Assembly: GCA_002347685.1 (NCBI GenBank)
Contig: DDWS01000059.1
Location: 610-64,609, forward strand
DNA from: Syntrophaceae bacterium UBA2280
GTDB lineage: Bacteria; Desulfobacterota; Syntrophia; Syntrophales; Smithellaceae
Reading direction: 5' to 3'
Length of the DNA stretch: 64,000 bases
The position numbers were made by a program, and so were the translations under genes. Below the pieces are notes generated by a model, which had not been told where the DNA came from, did not search any database, and saw only the letters and a list, made by a program, of their open reading frames with translations. Shown piece by piece: positions 1 to 7,195 of this stretch (the first letter of the stretch is position 1; each line of letters begins with the position of its first letter).

Positions 1-2
1 TA

Positions 3-707
3 GGGGAAGGCCATAAAGTAACCCACCTGAAATTTTTAATCGAACCCGGCCCGAACACATCAAACGAATTGTTGAAAAAGCTCAAGAACATTAAGAAAAT
101 TGCGGAGCAAACACGGCAGGCCCTCGATGATGTCGAGATCAATCAACCGCTGTACGATAGGCTCCACGGTTACGGATTCAAGGAAAAGAAAATTCTGGCG
201 ATCCTGAAGACCTATAAAAACAAGATAGAATACGTCAATGAGATCCTTGACTCTGTGGATATTAAAATCCAGACAGACACGGTGCGGAATGTAGGCGGAT
301 ACATCGTGAAGGCCCTGGAGGAGGATTATCGGCCCGTTAGCTCGCTGAAACAGAAACTTGAAAAAGACAACGCGGCTTCAAAGGCCAGGGAAACCACGGA
401 GGCAGAGGAAAAAGAAAAGCAGATCGCCGCCAATCATTACTACAAATACAAGGAAGACAAGGTGTTCGAGTATGTGGACTGCCTGGACAAAGAAGAAGTA
501 AGCGCCCTGATAACGGATTTTGGGGCCACTTTCACACTGGGGCAGTTCGAGAGGGGGCAAAAGTGGGCAAACAGGGCGGAGCCAGGAATCAAGTTCGAAG
601 CAATCAAGGAAAGCCCCGCATTGAGGACTAAGTTCGTGAATTTTGTGATAGAAATTTTTCTGGCGGACCGGATTTTATCTTTTCGTGATTTTTCGAAGAA
701 CGGGTGA
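3..707 (+). CDS. Plasmid-type replication initiator (Rep_3 family), C-terminal part
   Basis: The frame is open from the window edge, so the gene is cut at its 5' end and the true start lies outside. The first visible residues, GHKVTHLKFLIEPG, resemble the end of the winged-helix core of Rep_3 initiators (RKVTHL-type strand). They are followed by a helical, lysine/glutamate-rich tail of about 210 residues. Rep_3 proteins bind iterons and start plasmid replication, so this gene suggests that the left 7 kb derives from a plasmid-like element. It ends six bases before a long perfect palindrome. The family call rests on a short motif and overall character and is moderate. No iterons are visible in the window. 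Confidence 0.55.
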   Translation, partial: GEGHKVTHLKFLIEPGPNTSNELLKKLKNIKKIAEQTRQALDDVEINQPLYDRLHGYGFKEKKILAILKTYKNKIEYVNEILDSVDIKIQTDTVRNVGGYIVKALEEDYRPVSSLKQKLEKDNAASKARETTEAEEKEKQIAANHYYKYKEDKVFEYVDCLDKEEVSALITDFGATFTLGQFERGQKWANRAEPGIKFEAIKESPALRTKFVNFVIEIFLADRILSFRDFSKNG

Positions 708-712
708 TTCCT

Positions 713-762
713 TTTCTCCTGGTCCATAAAGTTTCAAATGAAACTTTATGGACCAGGAGAAA
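713..762. terminator. 50-bp near-perfect palindrome between convergent genes
   Basis: Two 24-base arms (713-736 and 739-762) are exact reverse complements separated by two bases. The structure sits six bases after the stop of the initiator gene and one base before the stop of a possible leftward small gene. A bidirectional transcription terminator is the simplest reading. The stem is AT-rich in its inner half and has short T/A runs at both ends, but no classic GC stem plus U-tract. Confidence 0.5.
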
Positions 763-763
763 T

Positions 764-898
764 CTATCCATAACCCAGCACCCAAAGAACCCCCGCCGCC
801 CACCAGAGCGCCCACGGACCAAACACCACAAAATCTTTCGTCCCCGCCCAGCCCCCCAGGACGGTTGCCAGCACTGTCCCGTATATCAGGATGTTCAT
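764..898 (-). CDS. Possible 44-residue membrane protein
   Basis: A short leftward frame encodes 44 residues beginning MNILIYGTVLATVLGGWAG and ending in a second hydrophobic, tryptophan-rich stretch (WALWWAAGVLWVLGYG). The composition of two short membrane segments around a polar KDF turn is typical of small plasmid- or phage-borne membrane proteins. No convincing ribosome binding site precedes the ATG, so the start and even the gene are uncertain. It ends at the palindrome at 713-762, converging on the initiator gene. No family is recognised. Confidence 0.35.
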   Translation of the reverse strand: MNILIYGTVLATVLGGWAGTKDFVVFGPWALWWAAGVLWVLGYG

Positions 899-983
899 GA
901 ACGACAATGAGCGAAAAGCCAAAGCCTACGATGTGAATGTCCGTCCCCTCCACGAATACGCGATTGCTTTTGGCAGGCAAGGT

Positions 984-1574
984 CTAGGTCGTGTAGAACT
1001 GTGTGAGAATCCAGAGCCCTGTTTTCTCGTCGCGGCGGACCATCCGGACATTGGCCTTTTTCTCGGTCCCGTCCGGGTATTGCGCCATTGCAGAAAAGGT
1101 CTTGCCGGCATATTTTTTCATGTTGGCGCCCACTTCATCAGGAATGATGCACGGACGGCGGATGTTCACGCCGATCAACGCAGGCAGCCGCTTGGTGTAA
1201 TGATATTTTTTCTTACGCCCTGCCCTCTTCCCTGTCCCGTCAGGACCCCCAACGGCATTCAGCCTGGAGGAGATGGCCTTGCGTTCGCTTTTCACCTTCC
1301 CGCCTTTTCTGCCGAGTGCCTTGGCCTGAGCTGTCAGCTCTGCCGGGGTATAGCGCTTCCCTTTCTGCGATTTACGCGCAATGATTCTCTCCGGGTCGAA
1401 CATGCCCGGATATTTCTTCCCCTTTTTCTTTCCAATGGCCTTCAGGATGTTGGCCTTCGCCGAAGCCAGCTTCTTCTCGCTGCGGATCGTGCCTCCCTTC
1501 CTGCCCATTGCGCGGGCAGCTGCCCGAACGTCTTCTTCTTCTACTTCTACGAGGTTCTTCTTTTCCTTAACCAA
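984..1574 (-). CDS. Basic hypothetical protein with two GRKGG repeats
   Basis: This is a 196-residue, very basic protein. It contains two copies of a motif of the form A-x-GRKGG-x-x-S-E-x-K (near residues 23-33 and 87-97), separated by a lysine-rich linker. The C-terminal third (about 130-196) is a more ordinary small domain ending WILTQFYTT. GRKGG-type repeats are common in nucleic-acid-binding or stress-related small proteins carried on plasmids, but no function can be assigned here. It is transcribed leftward in the plasmid-like element. Confidence 0.6.
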   Translation of the reverse strand: MVKEKKNLVEVEEEDVRAAARAMGRKGGTIRSEKKLASAKANILKAIGKKKGKKYPGMFDPERIIARKSQKGKRYTPAELTAQAKALGRKGGKVKSERKAISSRLNAVGGPDGTGKRAGRKKKYHYTKRLPALIGVNIRRPCIIPDEVGANMKKYAGKTFSAMAQYPDGTEKKANVRMVRRDEKTGLWILTQFYTT

Positions 1575-1629
1575 AGCACATCCTTTGTCCCAAATATTTA
1601 TTTTAATTATCCATATCGGTTAGATTTTG

Positions 1630-1927
1630 TCAAGCTTTGATAAAAAAACCGACGTTTCCTCCATTTTTAAATAAATCCGCTTTTTTGCCTTGCTTGTTGA
1701 TGTAGTACGGGTCCTTCCCGCGTTCATAGGTTTCCTAAAAGTCTTCCAGTTTTCATTAAGAAGGCCGTGGTCGGACAGGCGCCGGGAATATCCGCCTGTT
1801 CCGCCTGAGTGGGCGGATAATCCGCCGACGAGGTTATCTCCGCTGCGGATTTGTTCTCCTGGCACGCTGCTGTCGCCAGGACGGAAAAGACGAGTATTAT
1901 CACTATTGTTTTCTTTATCGTTTTCAC
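1630..1927 (-). pseudogene. Small lipoprotein gene with an apparent frameshift
   Basis: The gene starts at a GTG at 1927 behind a good GGAGGA site and encodes a lipoprotein signal peptide with lipobox LATAAC (Cys at about residue 22). That frame stops at 1724 after 67 codons. In the +1 frame a coherent tail follows directly (ETYERGKDPYYINKQG and onward, stop at 1630), and skipping one base would give a 98-residue protein. The intact product is probably an outer-membrane or periplasmic lipoprotein of unknown function. The shift may be real decay or a sequence error; the 67-residue version may also be the actual product. Confidence 0.45.
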
Positions 1928-2021
1928 GGCTCATCCTCCATGGCGTTTTTTCTATATTACCCGGGGGGGCTGATTTTTTGACAAAAAAATACCGCCAGCT
2001 TTGTGGGCAGGCGGTATGGTA

Positions 2022-2786
2022 TTACAGGGAACGGAGGTATTCCCTCATTTTCTCGACATGGGGTTCGAGAACTTCCGTGGTGCAGAGCATTTCCGGTTGG
2101 AGGATCGTGTCCTCCGTGGCTCCCTCCGGAAGCCGGGTCCTGAAAGAGACGCTGTACCTCAGCGTTCTGCTCATCGTAATGGATGACCCTTCTTTTTTAT
2201 CCACGGCTATCTTCGGGCCGGGATCGGCCCAGGCATCAACATGCCCGCGCAACCCTTTGCTTTTGCCTATTGGACCTACCATAGGCCGGGAGAAGACGTT
2301 TATCATCACGACTTCACACTGCGTGGGGGGCGGTCCAGCGTACTCCATGGCGCGGGAAACTGCATTTTCCTGCCGGTACAACGGCGACTTTGTGTCACGG
2401 TCGTTGGCCGGGTCCCAGTACCGTTGTTCGACAGGGATATAGTGATCATACCAATACTCACCCCTTGCCGCTACCCAGAGGTTCTGGATCGGGGTCGTCG
2501 CACCACGGACGACCGCGGTCGTGCCGGCGGCGATCTGGACCGCGGTGCCGGTGAGCGACACGAACGGCACTGCCGCCACCGCGCCAAGCGCCACATTCCC
2601 TGCGGAATCTAGCCGGGGTATGTATTGCGGACCGGACTCCTGTTTAATTTGAATGTTACCCTTCCCCGCGGCTTTTTCCTCAGCCAGAAAAGCCTTTCCT
2701 TCCGGGAGGGTCTTAAAATGTGCACAGCCTGAAAACAGGCTTGCCCCAAGTACCAAACTCAACAACAACATCATTTCCTTTTTCAT
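2022..2786 (-). CDS. Hypothetical lipoprotein
   Basis: This is a 254-residue protein with a clear type II signal peptide: basic start MKKEMM, hydrophobic core, then lipobox LFSGC with the acylated Cys at about residue 21. Residues about 60-90 form a small, alanine/glycine/valine-rich hydrophobic stretch (VALGAVAAVPFVSLTG) that may lie in or on a membrane. No family is recognised. It reads leftward between two decayed small genes in the plasmid-like element and could act in surface or conjugation-related functions, but nothing in the sequence proves that. Confidence 0.7.
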   Translation of the reverse strand: MKKEMMLLLSLVLGASLFSGCAHFKTLPEGKAFLAEEKAAGKGNIQIKQESGPQYIPRLDSAGNVALGAVAAVPFVSLTGTAVQIAAGTTAVVRGATTPIQNLWVAARGEYWYDHYIPVEQRYWDPANDRDTKSPLYRQENAVSRAMEYAGPPPTQCEVVMINVFSRPMVGPIGKSKGLRGHVDAWADPGPKIAVDKKEGSSITMSRTLRYSVSFRTRLPEGATEDTILQPEMLCTTEVLEPHVEKMREYLRSL

Positions 2787-2812
2787 TTTATTCTCCTTTT
2801 TTCCTTTTTATT

Positions 2813-3009
2813 TTATTTTTTTATAGATGTCCAGTCCCCGCAAGAGACCGTACAGCCGGATTCCGACACCTTGGCCTTACCAAAATCGTAAAGCCAGGTG
2901 TTCATGTTTTTGCGCGAGTACTGTTCGTATGCACACACCACCGCTTTTTCTGGGGGAAGACAGTATATCCTACCTCTTCCCCTGTTTGCAGATTTGTCAC
3001 CATTGTCAT
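2813..3009 (-). pseudogene. Small Tyr-rich protein gene broken by a one-base frameshift
   Basis: A strong AAGGAGG site lies just ahead of an ATG at 3009. The first frame reads MTMVTNLQTGEEVGYTVFPQ and then runs into a stop within 16 codons. The -1 frame continues smoothly from the same point as EKAVVCAYEQYSRKNMNTWL, then YDFGKAKV and a cysteine pair, ending at 2813. The combined product would be about 65 residues and looks like one small mobile-element protein. The switch point is a run of five A's (CAGAAAAAGC), so a deletion, a sequencing error or a programmed -1 shift are all possible. The function is unknown. Confidence 0.5.
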
Positions 3010-3052
3010 AGCGTCCTCCTTATACCCTTTTAAGCGTTTTATTGTTTAATGC

Positions 3053-3094
3053 AAAAACGCCGGACAGAAGACCTCAATGGTTCCTGTTCGGCGT
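3053..3094 (-). terminator. Leftward rho-independent terminator candidate
   Basis: An 11-bp stem with one G-T pair (3057-3067 with 3084-3094, ACGCCG... and ...CGGCGT) encloses a 16-base loop. On the minus strand it is followed by five T's (3057-3053). It could stop antisense transcription coming from the nuclease gene to the right. Confidence 0.45.
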
Positions 3095-3127
3095 ATCTTT
3101 CCCTACTTAAATTTTTATTGTGATTAT

Positions 3128-3156
3128 ATATTACCGCGGCCCCGGGCGGGTAATAT
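3128..3156. promoter_or_regulatory. Inverted repeat upstream of XRE gene, probable operator
   Basis: Perfect inverted half-sites ATATTACC (3128-3135) and GGTAATAT (3149-3156) are separated by a 13-base, very GC-rich spacer. The dyad lies 37 bases before the start of the helix-turn-helix gene at 3194. The placement and about two-turn half-site spacing fit autoregulation by that dimeric repressor. The pairing of protein and site is inferred. Confidence 0.5.
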
Positions 3157-3193
3157 TTCAAAGCAAGCATCCAAACCAGAAGGAAGGGAATAT

Positions 3194-3607
3194 ATGCACG
3201 AAGAAACAAACTCCGGCACCGCAGCCGGCACCAATAGCCCCATACGGGTCAACTTACTCATCGGAGAGCTCTTGAAGCGCCAAAGAGAGGTCATGGGTCT
3301 TTCGCAGCAGGAAATCGGCAGCCAAGCCGGATATCCCCGTGGAAACCTTGTCGGCATGATCGAGGGCGGCCGTTGTGTAATCCCTTTAAGCAAGGTCAGC
3401 CAGTTTACAGCGGCCTACTGTTTCCATCCTGAGTTTTCGCTTGTGCTTATAAAGTACCTGCACCCCGGAGTATGGTCGGATATCCCCGGCGCAACTGAAG
3501 AGCACCAGGGCTTGAGTTTCGCAAAAGATGAAATGAACAGGCGGGTTGATGATGTTTTCCGGAAAAGCCTGGAATGTCACGGCCTCACGACCTTTTTCCG
3601 CACATGA
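3194..3607 (+). CDS. XRE-family helix-turn-helix regulator
   Basis: This is a 137-residue protein. Residues about 25-80 form a Cro/C1-type domain: LLKRQREVMGLSQQEIGSQA is helix 2 of the fold with the LSQQEIG signature, followed by a recognition region (YPRGNLVGMIEGGR) and a closing helix. The C-terminal 50 residues have no recognised domain. The start at 3194 was preferred over an upstream GTG/ATG because of the AGGAAGGGA site just ahead. It is divergent from the genes to the left and convergent with the thermonuclease gene (stops nine bases apart). It probably represses its own promoter through the dyad at 3128-3156 and controls element maintenance. Confidence 0.75.
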   Translation: MHEETNSGTAAGTNSPIRVNLLIGELLKRQREVMGLSQQEIGSQAGYPRGNLVGMIEGGRCVIPLSKVSQFTAAYCFHPEFSLVLIKYLHPGVWSDIPGATEEHQGLSFAKDEMNRRVDDVFRKSLECHGLTTFFRT

Positions 3608-3616
3608 TCCAGAAAA

Positions 3617-4240
3617 TCACTGGCGGCGGAATGCCTGCGGCCTCTGATAGTCCGGCAAGGACCATATTCCGATCCGCTCATTCCGGGCAGACTGTTCCGC
3701 GGCGAGAAACGTGTCCCGGTAAGGTGGCTTCAGGTATTCCCGATAGGCTTCCGCGTAACCTGATCTCACCATTGACAGATTGATGTTCTCCCCTTCCAGC
3801 CGTACAATGCTAACCATTCGCCGGTAACGGTCTATATCGATGATCTCCACTTCGACCTGCCGGTGCAGCAGGGCAGTCGCAAGAGCTTTCCTGGCTTCGT
3901 CGCCGTAGGGCTGGCCGGGGACGTTCCCCTTTTGAGTTTCCGGAGCATCGATTCCGTAAAGCCGAATCCTCAGTTTCGTCTGTTCAGGAGTCACAACGGT
4001 AATCGAGTCCCCGTCTGAGACAGAAACCACCGTTCCCGATACAACCCGTATGGCTGCATCCGACTGTGCTGGAATCGCAAACAGAAGGGCGAGTAAAACC
4101 AGCCCGGTAACAGGCTTGCCTCTTAGCAGGCCGGCGATCCCCCTGATGATCTCCCGGGCCATCCGGGCCATGTGGAAAAAAGGGAAGAAGGTGTCGCGCA
4201 ATATCTTCCATGCTTCCGGTGACGGCTTTTGCATGGTCAT
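3617..4240 (-). CDS. Secreted or membrane-anchored thermonuclease (SNase family)
   Basis: This is a 207-residue staphylococcal-nuclease-like enzyme. An N-terminal cytoplasmic stretch is followed by a hydrophobic segment at about 43-60 ending AQSDA, so the nuclease domain (about 63-207) is outside the membrane. Key residues fit the family: RLYGIDAPET (Arg93, Asp98, Glu101) and the second catalytic arginine region DRYRR (137-141). The family cuts DNA and RNA in a calcium-dependent way. The start overlaps the translation region of the NfeD-like gene (stop 4244, start 4240), so the two form one leftward operon. SNase genes are frequent on plasmids and integrative elements, where they may help in DNA entry or exclusion. 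Confidence 0.85.
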   Translation of the reverse strand: MTMQKPSPEAWKILRDTFFPFFHMARMAREIIRGIAGLLRGKPVTGLVLLALLFAIPAQSDAAIRVVSGTVVSVSDGDSITVVTPEQTKLRIRLYGIDAPETQKGNVPGQPYGDEARKALATALLHRQVEVEIIDIDRYRRMVSIVRLEGENINLSMVRSGYAEAYREYLKPPYRDTFLAAEQSARNERIGIWSLPDYQRPQAFRRQ

Positions 4241-4243
4241 CCT

Positions 4244-4681
4244 TTATTCTTTCCCGGCATAGGCCGGATTGATGTCTTCCTCTTTGCACGCTTCAACAAT
4301 CAGCACCGTGCCGTGATCTGCCTTAACATATACCGGCGTATCCGGCCGGATGGGTTCATGGCTGCGGGCCGGGATTTCCTCCCCCCGGAAAAACACGGTG
4401 CCTTCCTCTTTGTCGATTCTGGACGTGGAGATCGCCATGCGGCCAGCCTTCTGAACCTTTCCGAAAGAGGTGAGCGCCAGCGCAAGCAGGTAGAAGATCA
4501 GGGTCGTTGTCAAAGTGACGGTTTTTGATAACCCCGCCATCCCAGGGACGTCGATGATGAGCCAGGCCGAAACGGCCAGTGAAGCGAGCGCAAATTTCCA
4601 GTAGTCTCTAAAGCTAAGACACGCAAGCCCAATCCCGAACATCGCCAAACCAATCCCGACTCCTGCAGTAAATGTTGTCAT
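4244..4681 (-). CDS. NfeD-like membrane protein
   Basis: This is a 145-residue protein. Residues 1-75 contain two or three hydrophobic membrane segments, and residues about 88-130 form a small beta domain (GTVFFRGEEIPARS, then VYVKADHGTVLIVE). This matches the OB-fold C-terminal domain of NfeD-family proteins (G-x-V-x-x-RG-x-x-x-PA-R pattern). NfeD proteins partner membrane-bound stomatin-like proteins or proteases; no such partner is seen here, so its role in the element is open. It sits directly upstream of the nuclease gene under the strong promoter at 4782-4810. Confidence 0.6.
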   Translation of the reverse strand: MTTFTAGVGIGLAMFGIGLACLSFRDYWKFALASLAVSAWLIIDVPGMAGLSKTVTLTTTLIFYLLALALTSFGKVQKAGRMAISTSRIDKEEGTVFFRGEEIPARSHEPIRPDTPVYVKADHGTVLIVEACKEEDINPAYAGKE

Positions 4682-4693
4682 TCTTTTTCTCCT

Positions 4694-4750
4694 TTAAGGG
4701 CCGCCACGCAGCCTGTTTTTATTTTCTCTCCCGTCATCTCTTGCTCTCAT
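4694..4750 (-). CDS. Possible 18-residue leader peptide
   Basis: An ATG at 4750 lies seven bases after AAGGA and opens a frame of 18 codons (MRARDDGRENKNRLRGGP) that stops 12 bases before the NfeD-like start. It lies between a consensus promoter and the first larger gene. It may be a translated leader or a chance frame. Confidence 0.3.
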   Translation of the reverse strand: MRARDDGRENKNRLRGGP

Positions 4751-4781
4751 GTGGTCATCCTTTTTAACTTTCCTTGAGCAC

Positions 4782-4810
4782 ATTATATCATAGCGGTTCG
4801 ATAATGTCAA
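4782..4810 (-). promoter_or_regulatory. Consensus sigma-70 promoter for NfeD-nuclease operon
   Basis: On the minus strand a perfect TTGACA (4810-4805) and a perfect TATAAT (4787-4782) are separated by exactly 17 bases. Transcription would begin near 4775 and run through the leader, NfeD-like and thermonuclease genes. This is the best-matching promoter seen in the window. Confidence 0.85.
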
Positions 4811-5220
4811 GCCAAAATGATTATTCTCATCCCCGGGTGACGACGATGTCCCTTGCCGCGCGGCCCAGAGAGAGCTGGTCTGGCAAAATCGAGACGGTAA
4901 ACTAATCTGCGTAAATGGGATTTTTATATTGCCGCCAATCTTAATCGGTGCCTCTCCCTTATTTCGCATAGCAAGTAGAATTCGTTGTAACTTTCCTCCA
5001 ACCTACAGCAACCAGCAAACCACATATACACGTCGGCACTCTCTTTCAAATCGTATTCATTATTTTTCTGAGTTTATATGCTGTTGAGTTGTAGGTGACT
5101 TTAACGCTTAACGATGGCTTCCTGCTATCCTCAATTTCCAAATTCATAATTTTATACTGGTTACAACTGGTTACAATCTAATATAACCGTTAAAATTAAT
5201 TTATTTATGACATGAAATAA
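4811..5220. other. Gene-free stretch with a 10-bp tandem repeat
   Basis: No convincing gene is seen in these 410 bases. CTGGTTACAA is repeated exactly twice at 5157-5166 and 5167-5176, followed by TC. A similar pair occurs inverted at 7246-7265, next to the tRNA-Leu attachment repeat. Such paired sites near integrases can be arm-type recombinase binding sites; that reading is an inference. Confidence 0.4.
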
Positions 5221-5600
5221 TTGATTTATACAGTCTGTACAAATCGGACGCGGAATCAGTTTGAAGACACCTATAAACGTGCAATAGAAGCAGGCCAGAG
5301 CAATCTTCGAGCAACAAAGCTTCTAAGCAATTGGTGTTTCTATGCCGAGTTTGCAAGGTCACGTGGCAGGGGAATGATTGAAGCTGAGACTGGTCTCCCA
5401 ATTGGGTACATGGGCGTCCAGTGCAAATTCTCCAAGAAAAACTCGATGCACTGCTGGCTGTTGGAAGATGCAGCTTATGACTTCTACCAAAATAACTGCA
5501 AGAATTGTGACGAACGGGTTTCTGTAGGATTTCCTAATATTATGAGTTTTGTCGGCCCGAGAGAACAAGCTGCCGTTTTTTTTCATTGCTTTCCCTCTCA
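5221..5600 (+). pseudogene. N-terminal fragment of a cysteine-motif protein, truncated
   Basis: The first about 120 codons from a TTG at 5221 read like a genuine protein. They include a cluster C-x2-C-x2-R followed by VGFPNI (NCKNCDERVSVGFPNIM). From about 5600 the frame continues to 5874 but turns into an improbable translation antisense to the integrase gene, so the gene appears cut off at its 3' end, probably by rearrangement at the element border. There is no good ribosome binding site and a stop lies immediately upstream, so the 5' end is also uncertain. The Cys motif suggests zinc binding; the family is not recognised. Confidence 0.4.
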
Positions 5601-5680
5601 AGCCCCCCTATGGTGGAACCGGGAAAGCGAGAAGGGGATCTCCCGCTTATCGGCTGGCCTGCCTATTCCCGGTTACTGTC

Positions 5681-6952
5681 TTATGTCGTATAGTTCACCA
5701 CTTGCCCGTTACCTTCTTTTATCTTTTCTTGTTCGGCGCTCTCAATGGCCCGTTCAAAACCCCGTGTCGCGTTCTGCAAGGTTTCCGGGGCAAGGTGACT
5801 GTATCTTTCCGTCATTTGAATCACTGAATGGCCCAGAAGTTCTTTCAATGTGTAAATATCCGTCCCCGCCATGACGTGCCAGCTTGCAAAGGTATGTCTT
5901 AGGGTATGTGCCACAACCTTTTGACGAGTGTCTGTTATTCCGTTATTGAATCCCAATTCCGCCACAACTTCAAAAAAGATACGCGGCATTTCTTTTAACT
6001 CTTTACCGTCCGTTCGGTTAAAGACAAAGCTTTCCGGCTCTCCGTATTTCATGGCGTCAAACATAGCCTTGATTATTTCAGTCATATAAACCGCACGGCC
6101 TTCGCCGCCTTTAGGGTTCATGATTCGGATAATTCCGCGTTCTGTATCAACGTGGCACCATTTCAAGCCGATTATTTCACCCATTCTAAGCCCTGTGTGA
6201 AGGCTTAGCAATGCCATATTATAGGCCAGGGTGTCTTTTTCCTGTAATGCGTTTAAAAGGGTATCCGCTTCTTTATGGCTTAGGAAACGAACGCGCCGAT
6301 TGTCAACCTTTGGGACTTTTATGCTTTTGGTAGGTGAATCTTCCATGATTAACCCGTCACGCCGTGCCATGTTCCAGGCTTGTCTTATGGTGGCTAAAAC
6401 ATATTGAAGAGTTCGGGGTGATTTGCTTGCGCTTAGGATATTCTTTTTGATTTTCTCAATGGCAAAAGGCTTAACATCCTTCATGGGAGTATTCCCGATA
6501 ACCGGATCTATCCAATTCTTGAAGTGTTCTTTTGCTTTGCGTGTTGTTTCTTTTTTCCGGCCCACTTCAAAAACCGGCAAAAAGATATTGTCAAAGTAAT
6601 AGCTAAACGTAACCGCTTCTTTTTCAGCTTGTTCCTTTGCTGTCCTTTCGGATTCTTTCCTTTGCCGTTCGATTTCTCTTTGCTCTGCAATGCGTGTCGG
6701 GGCTTCTTTTTTCCCGTGCCTTGCGGCTCCGCGCAAACGTTCAAGGACAAGCGCCGCCTTTGCTTCTGTCCAGTTCTGACCGTCTTCCGGGTTTAATTCG
6801 CTTGTCCAGCCGATACCCTCTTCAACCCGCTTCCCGGCTTTCTGGTATCGAATAGCAAAGTAGCGGTCAAATCTGACACCATGTTTTCTTGTCGGGTGTT
6901 CGTAATATCGGACGCCTTTAAACTTTGTGCTTATCCATTTTTTACCGGCCAT
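5681..6952 (-). CDS. Tyrosine-recombinase integrase
   Basis: This is a 423-residue phage/ICE-type integrase. An N-terminal arm-binding region (about 1-80) is followed by a charged helical linker, a core-binding domain (about 113-205) and a catalytic domain (about 220-400). The catalytic residues are all visible: Arg256 in HTGLRMGEI, His349 and Arg352 in HTLRHTFAS, His375 in LLGHS and the nucleophile Tyr384 in TERYSHL. The gene begins 180 bases from the tRNA-Leu 3'-end repeat at 7132-7188, the usual arrangement for an integrase beside its attachment site. It probably inserted the plasmid-like element to its left. It appears intact. Confidence 0.95.
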   Translation of the reverse strand: MAGKKWISTKFKGVRYYEHPTRKHGVRFDRYFAIRYQKAGKRVEEGIGWTSELNPEDGQNWTEAKAALVLERLRGAARHGKKEAPTRIAEQREIERQRKESERTAKEQAEKEAVTFSYYFDNIFLPVFEVGRKKETTRKAKEHFKNWIDPVIGNTPMKDVKPFAIEKIKKNILSASKSPRTLQYVLATIRQAWNMARRDGLIMEDSPTKSIKVPKVDNRRVRFLSHKEADTLLNALQEKDTLAYNMALLSLHTGLRMGEIIGLKWCHVDTERGIIRIMNPKGGEGRAVYMTEIIKAMFDAMKYGEPESFVFNRTDGKELKEMPRIFFEVVAELGFNNGITDTRQKVVAHTLRHTFASWHVMAGTDIYTLKELLGHSVIQMTERYSHLAPETLQNATRGFERAIESAEQEKIKEGNGQVVNYTT

Positions 6953-7131
6953 GTTAACACCCCGTGTCTAATAAGCATTGTCCCCCGGAGTTCTCTCCCC
7001 ATTCTCTCCCCACTTTCTAGCGGAAATCATGTTTTGTTGTTTTATGTCTTGGGAAGGAATATAATCTTTATGTCTTTGAATGTCAATGGCTTATTGCGAT
7101 AAAAGGAAATTAAAGGAAATGAATTTTGGGG

Positions 7132-7188
7132 GACTCAAAATCCCCCGCTCGCAAGGGCATCTCGGTTCGATTCCGAGCTCCGGCACCA
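7132..7188 (+). repeat. tRNA-Leu(CAA) 3' half, attachment-site repeat (left copy)
   Basis: From the anticodon arm onward this is a class II tRNA-Leu: stem GGGGA / loop CTCAAAA (anticodon CAA) / TCCCC beginning at 7129, a long variable arm, a perfect T arm (CTCGG-TTCGATT-CCGAG), the 3' acceptor strand CTCCGGC, then ACCA. The 5' half is absent, so it is not a functional tRNA gene. The same 57 bases recur at 19754-19810 with one mismatch. Tyrosine integrases target this part of tRNA genes, so it marks an integration junction. Confidence 0.9.
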
Positions 7189-7195
7189 AGTCATA

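Noticed and set aside
4751..4969. Upstream part of a 91-codon leftward frame ending at 4694
   Set aside because: It runs through the consensus promoter at 4782-4810 and has no ribosome binding site; only the last 18 codons could be a leader peptide.
7129..7188. Functional tRNA-Leu gene
   Set aside because: D arm and 5' acceptor strand are missing at both copies, so only the 3' half is present.
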